This document shows positions 7,703 to 14,202 of a DNA stretch of 18,375 nt, piece by piece; position 1 is the stretch's first letter; each line of letters starts with the position of its first letter. Source of the DNA: an uncultured Hyphomicrobiales bacterium (GTDB lineage: Bacteria; Pseudomonadota; Alphaproteobacteria; Rhizobiales; Beijerinckiaceae); NCBI GenBank assembly GCA_903916165.1, contig CAIWVR010000053.1, positions 1 through 18,375 on the forward strand. Reading direction: 5' to 3'. A program made the position numbers and the translations under genes. The notes below the pieces were generated by a model. That model searched no databases and was not told the origin of the DNA. It was given only the letters and a program-made list of their open reading frames with translations.

Positions 7703-8449
7703 ATGCTAAACTCTTACGCTCAGAACTTCGAAGACGTTATCTTGCATCGCGCCCTGAAGGGCGTTGGGAATGGGTTCTATATAGACGTCGGCGCACACGA
7801 TCCCTGCAGCGACTCGGTGAGCCTGGCCTTTTACGAATTAGGTTGGCGCGGAATCCATGTCGAGCCGAACGCTTTCTATGCTGGCAGACTCAGGGAAGCC
7901 CGACCTGATGAAGAAGTGCTTGAGGCGCTTCTCGGCGATGAGAATGGCTCTCTCCCGTTTTATCTTGTCGGCGACACCGGCTTGAGCACGGCTGACGCCA
8001 AGATTGCGGCGCGTCACGAACTTGCAGGCTTCGAAACCGTTCTGTCTTCGGTCCGCTCACTCAAGATGTCTGATTTTCTGGATCGCGTGGGGGAGCGAGA
8101 GATCCATTGGCTTAAGATCGACGTGGAAGGTTTTGAGCGGCAGGTGATTGAGGGATGGGCACCGGCACGTGCGCGCCCATGGATCGTCGTGATTGAAAGC
8201 ACCCTGCCCAATTCACCTGAACCCAGCCATGCGGACTGGGAGCCAACACTTCTCGCATATGGCTATGAGTTTGTTTACTTCGACGGTCTCAACCGCTTTT
8301 ATGTGAGCAAGCTAAAGCCGGAACTCAAGGCCGCGTTCGGTCTGGCGCCGAATGTATTCGATGGATTCCGCAGGCCCGATCTGGCTGCGCAGGAGAGATT
8401 ATTGGCTTTGATGAATGAGGTCGCGGCGCTGCGACACAGGCTTGCGTAG
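7703..8449 (+). CDS. FkbM family SAM-dependent methyltransferase
   Basis: The 248-residue protein has the marks of the FkbM methyltransferase family: YAQNFEDV near the N-terminus, the SAM-binding strand YIDVGAH at 26-32, IHVEPN at the second strand, and LKIDVEGFE at 137-145, where the family's acidic loop sits. These enzymes methylate hydroxyls on sugars or polyketides. Next to a gmd fragment, the likely target is a sugar of a surface polysaccharide. The family often occurs as a domain of longer glycan-modifying proteins. Here the protein ends in a short helix (LLALMNEVAALRHRLA) that may be a truncated coiled coil, after which the DNA is degraded. The ribosome-binding site is weak (ATCAGG about eight bases upstream). 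The gene may be intact but orphaned. Confidence 0.85.
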   Translation: MLNSYAQNFEDVILHRALKGVGNGFYIDVGAHDPCSDSVSLAFYELGWRGIHVEPNAFYAGRLREARPDEEVLEALLGDENGSLPFYLVGDTGLSTADAKIAARHELAGFETVLSSVRSLKMSDFLDRVGEREIHWLKIDVEGFERQVIEGWAPARARPWIVVIESTLPNSPEPSHADWEPTLLAYGYEFVYFDGLNRFYVSKLKPELKAAFGLAPNVFDGFRRPDLAAQERLLALMNEVAALRHRLA

Positions 8450-9100
8450 TCTTATATCCTGCCTCAAACGACCAGCATGTGGTGGCGGCGTCGATGTCGG
8501 GCCATCCAGAAGCGCATTTTGCGTTTCGCGGTCCGTCTCTGTGACACTGGCTGCGAACCACCACAGCAAAGCGTCCTTTCATCCGCGCCGATGGAAGCCT
8601 GGATGAAGGGGAGGCCGTCAGAATGCAGTCGGTCGCGTAAGTCCGCTTCGCGAAAGAGGCTGTCCGCGCCGCCCACAGGGGCAAATGCAGAAGCAGGCAG
8701 CCCGAAAGCGGACATTTGAAAGGCTACCTAAACCGGACATCTATAAAAGCTATCGACACTGCCGCGCCCTGAGCTTGTGGTATAGGGCGAGCCGCCAGCG
8801 GCAGCGTGCAGATTTCGCTTGCCCTCGACCACGCCGGGCGACATCACCGATGTTGAAAAAGAAAAAATACCGGCGTCGCGCTCGCTGCCCGGGAAGGGTT
8901 CATTTCCAAGGATGCGGGCGCTATTCAGCGAAATTACTAAAACCGGTATGAGGCCTGAGTTAAGGCGGCGAAGGCCGGCGTTCCCACCAAGGAATGATTC
9001 ACATCCAGCAGATTAACGCTCGCTGGTTTTAGGGCCCATAACGCGCACGACAAAAGTCGTTGTCCTGTCGTCAAAAGCCGACCTGCAGGGGGCGGTGTTT
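8450..9100. other. Degraded sequence without a supported gene
   Basis: Overlapping short frames occur on both strands but none gives a recognisable protein. On the minus strand, a frame beginning MSAFG at 8715 resembles the spurious ORFs that I recall recurring across rhizobial intergenic repeats, which suggests repeated noncoding DNA. Two related GGACAT copies (AAAGCGGACAT near 8704 and AACCGGACAT near 8730) lie there. A frame near 8819-8950 reads PGDITDVEKEK, which I could not place. The stretch lies between the fkbM-type gene and the IS66 relic and is best read as decayed mobile or repeat DNA. Confidence 0.5.
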
Positions 9101-9320
9101 TGCCTGTCCCCGGTCCGTCGTTTGGCATCAAGCGACACCTGAGCCTATCGTGCCGGAGAATTTTGGCCATGTCCGCACGACGGGCATGGAAAAATATATA
9201 GATCGCGGGCATGGGGATCGCCTTTGGGAAATGGCTGAACCTGAGCCGCCAATTCCTGCATGCCGCGCCGCATGTCGATGTGCCCGGTCGCAATCCACGC
9301 TCGCACGCATCCCCCCGCTA
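9101..9320 (-). pseudogene. IS66 family tnpB (orf2) relic, frameshifted
   Basis: Read on the minus strand, two adjacent frames together give a recognisable IS66 TnpB. From about 9312 the first gives VRAWIATGHIDMRRGMQELAA, then KGDPHARDLYIF. After a shift near 9188 the second gives ARRADMAKILRHDRL, matching the family's RRGDLIKILWHDG. A further shift in the run of six C/G bases near 9311-9316 separates the start (PVFSGG). IS66 TnpB is a roughly 115-residue accessory protein needed for transposition alongside TnpA and the TnpC transposase. Neither tnpA nor tnpC is visible nearby and I found no terminal inverted repeats. The element is dead and only this core survives. Its position beside the truncated polysaccharide genes suggests that IS activity contributed to their disruption. 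Confidence 0.72.
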
Positions 9321-9377
9321 AAAACTGGCCAGCGCGGAGACCGCGCCTTGGCCGATTGCGTAAATCGCACCAGCTAA

Positions 9378-9391
9378 GCTGGACATCCAGC
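9378..9391 (-). terminator. Weak hairpin after the first binding-protein gene
   Basis: GCTGGA-CA-TCCAGC forms a short perfect inverted repeat (about a five-base stem with a four-base loop) 14 bases beyond the stop of the minus-strand binding-protein gene. No clear T-run follows on the minus strand, so it is a weak terminator candidate at best. Confidence 0.2.
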
Positions 9392-9404
9392 AATGCTAAA
9401 ATGG

Positions 9405-10415
9405 CTATTTTTTATCATTTTCGAATGCTTCCTTGAGCAATTCAACCACACGCGGCGGCTGCTGCAGGGCGTTTGCGACAGCCTTTGCCACATCGTCTCC
9501 GTAGAGGGGTTCGATCGGCATTTCTGCCTTTTTGGCTCTAGCCCGAAGCTCGCCATCTTCCAGTGCCATTTTGTAGGCGGCGCGCAGCGCATTTAACTGT
9601 AATGGGGGTGTGTTAGGAGGGGCCGCGGTCAAGCGCGCAATGTCACCTTGCACAGTGATGAGTTGAACCAGTCGCTTGGCGTCTTCTTCTTTAACGAGGG
9701 TGTTCATTTGTGGCAGGTCTTTCTCAAGACCACCAAATTGGGCAATGTAGCGCCCATAACCATTTTTTACAAACTGATCATACGATGAGCGCGAGGCTAT
9801 CGTGCCTATGATCTCGCCTCTTCGCATTGCCAGTTGATCGTCTGTGCCATTATAGCCAGACAGCATCTTGATTGGCAGCTTCATGGTTGCAGTAAGTCCT
9901 AGAATCTCGACGTAATTTGCACCTCCAGGCCCGGATGTCGCAAAATTCAGAATGTCTTTAGATGAGACGATGTCCTCGAGAGCGTGGATGGGTGATTGTG
10001 AAGCAACAGCTATGACGCGAGGATCTGTCGCAGCCTTACCAATCCATGACATATTGTTCAGGTTGAACTTGATGCCTTTGTGGCCAACAATCTGGGTATA
10101 AATAAGTCCAGTATTGAACGTTCCGAGTGTCAAGCCATCCGGCTTGGATGCGTAGACCGCATTTGCTCCGATAAGATGACCAGCACCTGGCATATTACGT
10201 ATGATGAAAGTTGAACCTTTCAGATGACGCTGCATAAATTCGGCAATGAGACGACCATATGAATCATAATTGCCACCAGGAGATGTGGCGACAATGTAGC
10301 TGACCGTCTTTCCATTGTAAAATCCTGAATCCGGAACCTCCGCATGGGCGGGGCTTCCTAAAAATAGACAAGCAAGATAAATCCCGGAAAACATGGACCG
10401 CGTCTGTGTAGACAT
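9405..10415 (-). CDS. Bug/TctC-type periplasmic solute-binding protein (copy 1)
   Basis: The 336-residue protein is a Bug-family binding protein of tripartite tricarboxylate transporter (TTT) type. It has a Sec signal peptide with likely cleavage after AHA at 25. Ligand-loop motifs typical of the family follow: PGGNYDSYGR, RNMPGAGHLIGAN, MSWIGKA, a GPGG segment and GYNGTDDQLAMRRGEI. Such proteins usually bind carboxylates and deliver them to a TctAB membrane pair, or act as free sensors. No permease genes adjoin. It has an ideal ribosome-binding site (AAGGAG seven bases before ATG). Copy 2 lies upstream on the same strand, separated by 274 bases, and about half of the residues look identical by eye, indicating tandem duplication followed by divergence. 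GC is lower than in the operons at either end of the window. Confidence 0.9.
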   Translation of the reverse strand: MSTQTRSMFSGIYLACLFLGSPAHAEVPDSGFYNGKTVSYIVATSPGGNYDSYGRLIAEFMQRHLKGSTFIIRNMPGAGHLIGANAVYASKPDGLTLGTFNTGLIYTQIVGHKGIKFNLNNMSWIGKAATDPRVIAVASQSPIHALEDIVSSKDILNFATSGPGGANYVEILGLTATMKLPIKMLSGYNGTDDQLAMRRGEIIGTIASRSSYDQFVKNGYGRYIAQFGGLEKDLPQMNTLVKEEDAKRLVQLITVQGDIARLTAAPPNTPPLQLNALRAAYKMALEDGELRARAKKAEMPIEPLYGDDVAKAVANALQQPPRVVELLKEAFENDKK

Positions 10416-10447
10416 CTATTTCTCCTTCATCGCTGACCTGTGCTTCA

Positions 10448-10462
10448 TTCAGCACTGCTGAA
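10448..10462. promoter_or_regulatory. 15-bp palindrome upstream of binding-protein copy 1
   Basis: TTCAGC-ACT-GCTGAA is a perfect inverted repeat with six-base arms and a three-base centre, 33 bases before the ATG at 10415 on the minus strand. Its size and position suit a transcription-factor operator over a promoter. It has the same three-base spacing as the 19-bp palindrome at 11767-11785, although the arm sequences differ. Confidence 0.35.
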
Positions 10463-10607
10463 ACTTTCGGTAGTCCGAACAAAAAACGTGAGCATATTTT
10501 GCGGCAACCACAAACGGCTGTCTATAACCGATCCTCTTGCATGCTATCACTGTTGCTTGATGCGTTTCATTCGGGCAACTGTCTGATCTTCTGATACACC
10601 TGTTCTG

Positions 10608-10630
10608 CTGGTGGATCGTGAGTCCACCAG
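10608..10630. other. Perfect stem-loop between the tandem binding-protein genes
   Basis: CTGGTGGA-TCGTGAG-TCCACCAG pairs perfectly with eight-base arms and a seven-base loop. It lies 60 bases beyond the stop of copy 2 on the minus strand. No T-run follows it on either strand, so it may be an RNA-stabilising or attenuating hairpin within a two-gene transcript, a weak terminator, or an operator for copy 1. Confidence 0.4.
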
Positions 10631-10689
10631 ATAGATGCTGAATTGATGAAACGAGCAAGGTTGCCGCAAGAGTCGATCCGGCAAGTAGA

Positions 10690-11703
10690 TTATTTTGGTA
10701 CGGTCAAAGCTTCCTTTAAGAGTGCAATTGTCTCGTCTGACTGCTGCAGTGCGAGTTCTATGATGTTGCGTACGTCATCCCCGAAAGCGGGCTCAATCGA
10801 ATAGCCAAATTTGGTAGCGCGCTCCTGGAGAGATGGATCATTCATGGCTGCCCGATAGGCCTCGATGAGGAATGCAAGCCGATTTGCGGGTATCGCTGGA
10901 GGCCCTGCCGTAGGGCGGGCAATATCGCCCTGAGATTTTATGAGAGCAATCGATCTTTTTGCTGCATCACTCATGGTAAAATCTGACAATTGTGGAGTGT
11001 CTTGTTCAGAGCCGCCAATCTGTGCAATCAAACGACCATAACCATTTTCAACAAATTGCTGGACTGACGATCTTGAGCCAATTGTGCCCGTGATTTCTCC
11101 GCGTCGCATGGCGAGTTGATCATTACTGCCCGTATAGCCAGTCAAAATTCTAATTGGGAGCCCAAGATTTTTTCCAAGCAACATCATCTCGACATAAGAG
11201 GCACTTCCTGGTCCTGAAGCAGCGAAATTCAGCGGTGCTTTGTTGGCAATCAATTCTGGATATGTTTTTATGGGGGACTGGGAGGCAATCAAAATGACGC
11301 GTGGATCAGTTCCAGCTTTTCCAATCCAGCTCATTTTTGTGAGATCGTAGCGCACATTATTGGATTGGCTGAGTTGATTGTAAATTAATCCGGTACTGAA
11401 CGTACCAAACGTATAGCCGTCTGCCGGGGAAGCGTAGAGAGCATTTGCTCCGATCAAGTGACCCGCACCCGGCATGTTTTTTACGACGACGGTTGAGCCT
11501 GGCATATGTTTTTGCATGAATTCAGCTGTCAGACGGCCGTAGAGATCATATCCTCCGCCTGCCCCGGCTGAAATAATATATGTGAAGCTTTTGCCCCTGA
11601 AGAAACTTTCAGCTGACTGAGCCCAGGCATTCTGATGAGATCCGGCAATAAAAAAAATCAGCATCAAGCCCATGATGCCTGAATTTCGGCAGACATAAGT
11701 CAT
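10690..11703 (-). CDS. Bug/TctC-type periplasmic solute-binding protein (copy 2)
   Basis: The 337-residue protein is the paralogue of copy 1. An upstream in-frame start would add 27 residues, but the ATG at 11703 has a strong AAGGAG site about seven bases before it and leads directly into a Sec signal peptide with likely cleavage after AWA at 28. Family motifs are GGGYDLYGR, KNMPGAGHLIGAN, MSWIGKAGTDPR, SGPGSASY and GYTGSNDQLAMRRGE. The ligand is unknown, and carboxylates are the usual family ligands. It is transcribed divergently from the third binding-protein gene, with a 172-base shared upstream region that carries a 19-bp palindrome. Copy 1 follows on the same strand and may be in the same transcript. 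No TctA or TctB gene accompanies the pair. Like copy 1 it is visibly AT-richer than the downstream transporter operon. Confidence 0.9.
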   Translation of the reverse strand: MTYVCRNSGIMGLMLIFFIAGSHQNAWAQSAESFFRGKSFTYIISAGAGGGYDLYGRLTAEFMQKHMPGSTVVVKNMPGAGHLIGANALYASPADGYTFGTFSTGLIYNQLSQSNNVRYDLTKMSWIGKAGTDPRVILIASQSPIKTYPELIANKAPLNFAASGPGSASYVEMMLLGKNLGLPIRILTGYTGSNDQLAMRRGEITGTIGSRSSVQQFVENGYGRLIAQIGGSEQDTPQLSDFTMSDAAKRSIALIKSQGDIARPTAGPPAIPANRLAFLIEAYRAAMNDPSLQERATKFGYSIEPAFGDDVRNIIELALQQSDETIALLKEALTVPK

Positions 11704-11766
11704 TTTTGTCTCCTTCCATGACCTTCTGAATTTTTTGCTTTTTCTTTGAAACATCCCACCCTGAGC

Positions 11767-11785
11767 TTTGCTGCGATGCAGCAAA
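11767..11785. promoter_or_regulatory. 19-bp perfect palindrome, candidate shared operator
   Basis: TTTGCTGC-GAT-GCAGCAAA is a perfect inverted repeat with eight-base arms and a three-base centre. It lies in the 172-base divergent region, 63 bases before the minus-strand ATG at 11703 and 90 bases before the plus-strand start at 11876. Length and symmetry fit a dimeric helix-turn-helix regulator site, such as GntR or LacI type, able to control both directions. No regulator gene is present in the window. Confidence 0.55.
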
Positions 11786-11864
11786 ACAACGTCAAGAGAA
11801 ATTGCTCCAAATTTATTTTACCTCTCGGCAAACGCAATGTATGCTCAAGTCGCATCAAAATATC

Positions 11865-11870
11865 GGGAGG
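11865..11870 (+). promoter_or_regulatory. Ribosome-binding site that decides a TTG start
   Basis: GGGAGG lies five bases before a TTG at 11876. It is the only strong site near the N-terminus of the third binding-protein gene. The in-frame ATGs at 11837 and 11897 lack comparable sites, and the TTG start gives a normal signal peptide. Confidence 0.6.
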
Positions 11871-11875
11871 ATCCA

Positions 11876-12895
11876 TTGGCTGTAATCCGTTCTGCCATGA
11901 TTTATTCGGCATTCTTGTCCCTGTTGCTGACCACGCACAGCCATGCGCAAAGCGAAGAACAGTTTTATTCCGGTAAAACATTGCAAATGATTATTGGGGT
12001 CAGTCCTGGTGGTGGATACGATACCTGGGGACGGATCGTCGCGCGGCATATTGTCAAAAAAATTCCAGGGCAGCCGAATGCTGTTCCGCAGAACATGCCA
12101 GGTGCGGGCAGCATTACAGCGGGAAATTACATTTATAGCGCGGCACCCAAAGATGGATCAGTTTTAGGGATTTTGAATCGCGATGCCCCCCTGGCACCAA
12201 TGACGGGATCAGCGGCCGCTCGTTTTGATGCGACAAAATTTTCGTGGATTGGCACCCCCACAGTCGAAACAAATGTATGCGTGCTCTCGCGCAACTCCAA
12301 GATCCGGACAGTTGAAGAACTCAAGACACATGAGCTGATCCTGGGTGCTGTTGGGCCTGGCAGTGGGTCCTATAATTATCCAAAGGCAGTCGCTGCCTTG
12401 CTGGGCCTCAAGATCAAAATCATCAGCGGATTTCCGGGATCAACAGATGTTTTCCTCGCACTGGAGCGCGGAGAAGTTGATGGTATGTGCGAGAGCCTCG
12501 ACAGTGTCGAATCCAAAAAGCCGGGCGCGATCGCCAACAAGCAACTGCATGTCCTGTTTCAGGGAGGCATGGAGCCGAGCGCTGAATTGCCGGGTGTTCC
12601 TTTCATCCGTGATTTTGCGCGCAATGAAGAAGAGCGCCAGGCAATTCGCTTATTATATGCTGGTCAAGGCTTGGGGCGCCCATTTATTGGTCCACCGGAC
12701 TTGCCTGTGGAACGGCTGAAAGCGTTGCGAACGGCTTTTGATGAGACGATGAAAGACCCCGATTTTCTTGCGGAAGCAAAAAAACTGCGCCTTGATGTTG
12801 ATCCGCGCTCCGGCCTGCAACTCGAAGATCTTGTAAAAGAACTTTATTCAGCACCAAAGGAACTGGTACGAAAACTGGGTGAACTTGTGCGTTGA
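11876..12895 (+). CDS. Bug/TctC-type periplasmic solute-binding protein (copy 3, divergent)
   Basis: With the TTG start the protein has 339 residues, in line with its two minus-strand relatives. The N-terminus is a Sec signal peptide (hydrophobic core SAFLSLLL, cleavage after HSHA at about 24). Family motifs are GGGYDTWGR, QNMPGAGSI, FSWIG, GPGSGSY and an ERGEVDGM segment. It is more distant from copies 1 and 2 than they are from each other, yet shares the YDxxGR and NMPGAG loops. The substrate is unknown. It is 56 bases upstream of an exported amidohydrolase gene on the same strand, which suggests a two-gene transcript in which the binding protein captures the hydrolase's substrate or product. 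Expression may be controlled from the divergent region with the 19-bp palindrome. An ATG at 11897 is the alternative start, but it would clip the signal peptide. Confidence 0.88.
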   Translation: MAVIRSAMIYSAFLSLLLTTHSHAQSEEQFYSGKTLQMIIGVSPGGGYDTWGRIVARHIVKKIPGQPNAVPQNMPGAGSITAGNYIYSAAPKDGSVLGILNRDAPLAPMTGSAAARFDATKFSWIGTPTVETNVCVLSRNSKIRTVEELKTHELILGAVGPGSGSYNYPKAVAALLGLKIKIISGFPGSTDVFLALERGEVDGMCESLDSVESKKPGAIANKQLHVLFQGGMEPSAELPGVPFIRDFARNEEERQAIRLLYAGQGLGRPFIGPPDLPVERLKALRTAFDETMKDPDFLAEAKKLRLDVDPRSGLQLEDLVKELYSAPKELVRKLGELVR

Positions 12896-12951
12896 CGGCG
12901 CTTTTGATCCTTCCGCCCAATGGCGTGTGATCATTTTTTGGGGCGGGGGGA

Positions 12952-13935
12952 ATGGACATGGCAGGTCAATCAAATGGTTCTGCGACGGTTCATGTCGTGA
13001 GAGCACAAGGCGCGTCTCGCCGACAATTCCAGTCTTTGGCGCTGGGAGCTATGACGGCCGGGTTCTTACCTGAAATTGTGCAGGCTCAACCATTATCCCA
13101 GAAGCGTCTGATCGTGGATTCACAAATCCATATTTGGAAACCCGATACACCGGATAGGCCCTGGACAAAGGGTTCCGTTGCACAACTCCCCGAGCCAATG
13201 ACGATTGAACGCCTCGTGCCGATCATGGACGCGGCCGGGGTTGATCGCGTGATTGTCGTGCCCCCCTCACTGGAGGGTATTCGGTTTGATTATGGTCAGG
13301 AGGCTGCGCGTCGGCATCCCGGGCGCTTTGCTACCATGGGGCGGGTCAATCTAAATGACCCTGCGGAAAAAATGCGCGTGCCAGGCATGGTGGGGGCTCA
13401 GAATTTGCTTGGCGTGCGCTTTTATTTTCAACCTTCAAGCGCAAAATGGCTGGTGGATGGAACCGCAGACTGGTTTTGGCCGGTTGCAGAATCCCTTTCT
13501 TTGCCAGTCATGTTCCTGACCGTAAGTCAGACGCCGCTCTTTGCCGCCATTGCTGAAAAACATCCCCAATTACCTCTGATCATCGATCATCTGGGCGTGA
13601 CAATGGAATCGGTAAAGGATGGCTCTCTCAAAACGCGTATTTCAGAAACAATTGCTTTAGCAAAATATCCCAATGTTTCAGTGAAGCTTTCTTCAACGCC
13701 ACTTTATTCCGCGCAATCCTATCCCTGGCGAGATATGGATGACCCTATTCAGCGGGTCTTTGATGCCTTTGGTTCGCGGCGGTGTCATTGGGGCAGCGAT
13801 ATGACCAATTCATTCGATAAAGGCAGCATGATGCGGCGGATCACCCATTTTACCGAAGAGCTTCGTTTTCTGTCCGAGACGGATAAGGATTGGATCATGG
13901 GTCGTTCCATTCTTGAAAAGTTGAGATGGGCCTGA
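12952..13935 (+). CDS. Tat-exported amidohydrolase-2 family hydrolase
   Basis: This 327-residue protein is a TIM-barrel hydrolase of the amidohydrolase-2 (PF04909-like) group, which includes 2-pyrone-4,6-dicarboxylate lactonase and several decarboxylases. The N-terminus has a twin-arginine signal, SRRQFQS at 22-28, followed by a hydrophobic stretch ending in VQAQP, so the enzyme should be exported folded to the periplasm. In the first metal motif, DSQIHIW, glutamine (Q58) stands where many members have histidine, while H60 is kept. H213 (IIDHLG) and D283 (HWGSDM) are also present. It follows binding-protein gene 3 closely. Hydrolysis of a lactone or cyclic ester outside the cytoplasm before uptake is a reasonable guess. 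A start six bases downstream (second ATG) is also possible. Confidence 0.84.
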   Translation: MDMAGQSNGSATVHVVRAQGASRRQFQSLALGAMTAGFLPEIVQAQPLSQKRLIVDSQIHIWKPDTPDRPWTKGSVAQLPEPMTIERLVPIMDAAGVDRVIVVPPSLEGIRFDYGQEAARRHPGRFATMGRVNLNDPAEKMRVPGMVGAQNLLGVRFYFQPSSAKWLVDGTADWFWPVAESLSLPVMFLTVSQTPLFAAIAEKHPQLPLIIDHLGVTMESVKDGSLKTRISETIALAKYPNVSVKLSSTPLYSAQSYPWRDMDDPIQRVFDAFGSRRCHWGSDMTNSFDKGSMMRRITHFTEELRFLSETDKDWIMGRSILEKLRWA

Positions 13936-14164
13936 CCCGTTCGCTCACCTTCAGTCATGATTGTTGTCTCTGGTGCGCCATGCTCGTTATCATGGAACAT
14001 CCCATGACGATTCACCGGGCTGGCCTCACCTGCGGCGCAAGATGTCGGCAGCAATGCGCGGCCCAGGGATAAACCTTGTGACGGGCGAAGCCGGGTCGGA
14101 GCCCGATCTCACCTCACCAGATGTGCCGAAATGCAGCGCGTGATCCCGGCATGATCATGCAAAT

Positions 14165-14192
14165 CCGCCCCGGACCGAATGATCCGAGGCGG
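14165..14192 (-). terminator. GC-rich hairpin after tctC
   Basis: CCGCCCCGG and CCGAGGCGG, separated by ten bases, pair with one mismatch in nine. The hairpin begins 11 bases beyond the TAG of tctC on the minus strand and is followed by ATTTGC, only a short T tract. It is a plausible end for the minus-strand transporter operon. It lies in the 267-base convergent gap, which otherwise shows only a weak TCATGG/CCATGA repeat at 13990-14007. Confidence 0.45.
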
Positions 14193-14202
14193 CGCGCGTG
14201 TC

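Noticed and set aside
8578..8607. TTCATCC / GGATGAA inverted repeat with a 16-base loop
   Set aside because: Short arms and a long loop in degraded DNA. Expected by chance at this scale.
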